Shown here in pieces: positions 5,944 to 6,022 of a stretch of DNA of 6,022 bases. The DNA comes from Clostridiales bacterium (GTDB taxonomy: Bacteria > Bacillota > Clostridia > Peptostreptococcales > T1SED10-28). The number at the start of each line of letters is the position of its first letter. Within the stretch, counting starts at the first letter, position 1. A program made the position numbers and the translations under genes. The notes under the pieces were generated by a model. That model was not told where the DNA came from and did no database searches. It saw only the letters and a list, made by a program, of their open reading frames with translations. The stretch covers positions 1-6,022 of the forward strand of contig SLKF01000135.1 of the NCBI GenBank assembly GCA_007134725.1, given 5' to 3'.

Positions 5944-6022
5944 ATGAAGGATACGGAAAAAATAAAGAAACGATATGACCGCATTTCAAAAATTTATGAT
6001 ATTCTCGAGAGTCCCATGGAAC
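5944..6022 (+). CDS. Class I SAM-dependent methyltransferase, N-terminal fragment
   Basis: Only the first 26 codons are in the window; the gene runs off the right edge. The visible protein starts MKDTEKIKKRYDRISKIYD and goes on with ILESPME. The pattern RYDRI-x2-IYD followed by a Pro-Met-Glu is the usual opening of UbiE/COQ5-like class I methyltransferases, which use S-adenosylmethionine to methylate small molecules or lipids. The SAM-binding glycine motif would lie beyond the edge, so the family call rests on the N-terminus alone and the substrate is unknown. A purine-rich ribosome site (GGGGAGGGG, about 5931-5939) precedes the ATG. It probably has its own sigma-A promoter. Confidence 0.7.
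   Translation, partial: MKDTEKIKKRYDRISKIYDILESPME

Overview
The window looks like the chromosome of a Bacillota bacterium, most likely an anaerobic, clostridia-like one. The pointers are strong AGGAGG-type ribosome binding sites, moderate base composition with lysine- and glutamate-rich proteins, a NtrC-type regulator that needs sigma-54, and a Gram-positive-style single-membrane copper pump without periplasmic partners. This assignment is an inference from style, not from a marker gene. All supported genes are on the + strand.

Layout: the first ~99 bases hold at most the tail of an upstream gene. Two 16-bp inverted repeats (100-115 and 121-136, centres 21 bp apart) precede a small SHOCT-domain membrane protein (170-424), which is closed by a strong intrinsic terminator (437-472). 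A third copy of the same inverted repeat (509-524) precedes a three-gene operon: a membrane PAS histidine kinase (553-2016), an NtrC-family sigma-54 activator (2009-3397, overlapping the kinase by 8 bp) and a CopB-type P1B-3 copper ATPase (3424-5460). A second strong hairpin terminator (5497-5530) ends this operon. Immediately after it lies a near-consensus sigma-54 (-24/-12) promoter (5534-5548) in front of an 88-residue four-cysteine protein resembling small thioredoxin-fold [2Fe-2S] ferredoxins (5599-5865). The window closes with a sigma-A-type promoter and the N-terminus of a class I SAM-dependent methyltransferase (5944 to the edge).

How it may fit together (inference): the kinase senses a membrane or envelope signal, plausibly copper, and phosphorylates the activator. 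The activator would then switch on sigma-54 RNA polymerase at 5534-5548 and so express the four-cysteine protein, while the pump removes copper. The shared TGTRG-N6-CYACA operator ties the SHOCT protein and the kinase/regulator/pump operon into one regulon. The operator's position suggests repression, either by an unlinked CRP/FNR-type factor or by the linked response regulator. The two most interesting signals are this three-copy operator and the sigma-54 promoter placed directly behind the pump operon's terminator.
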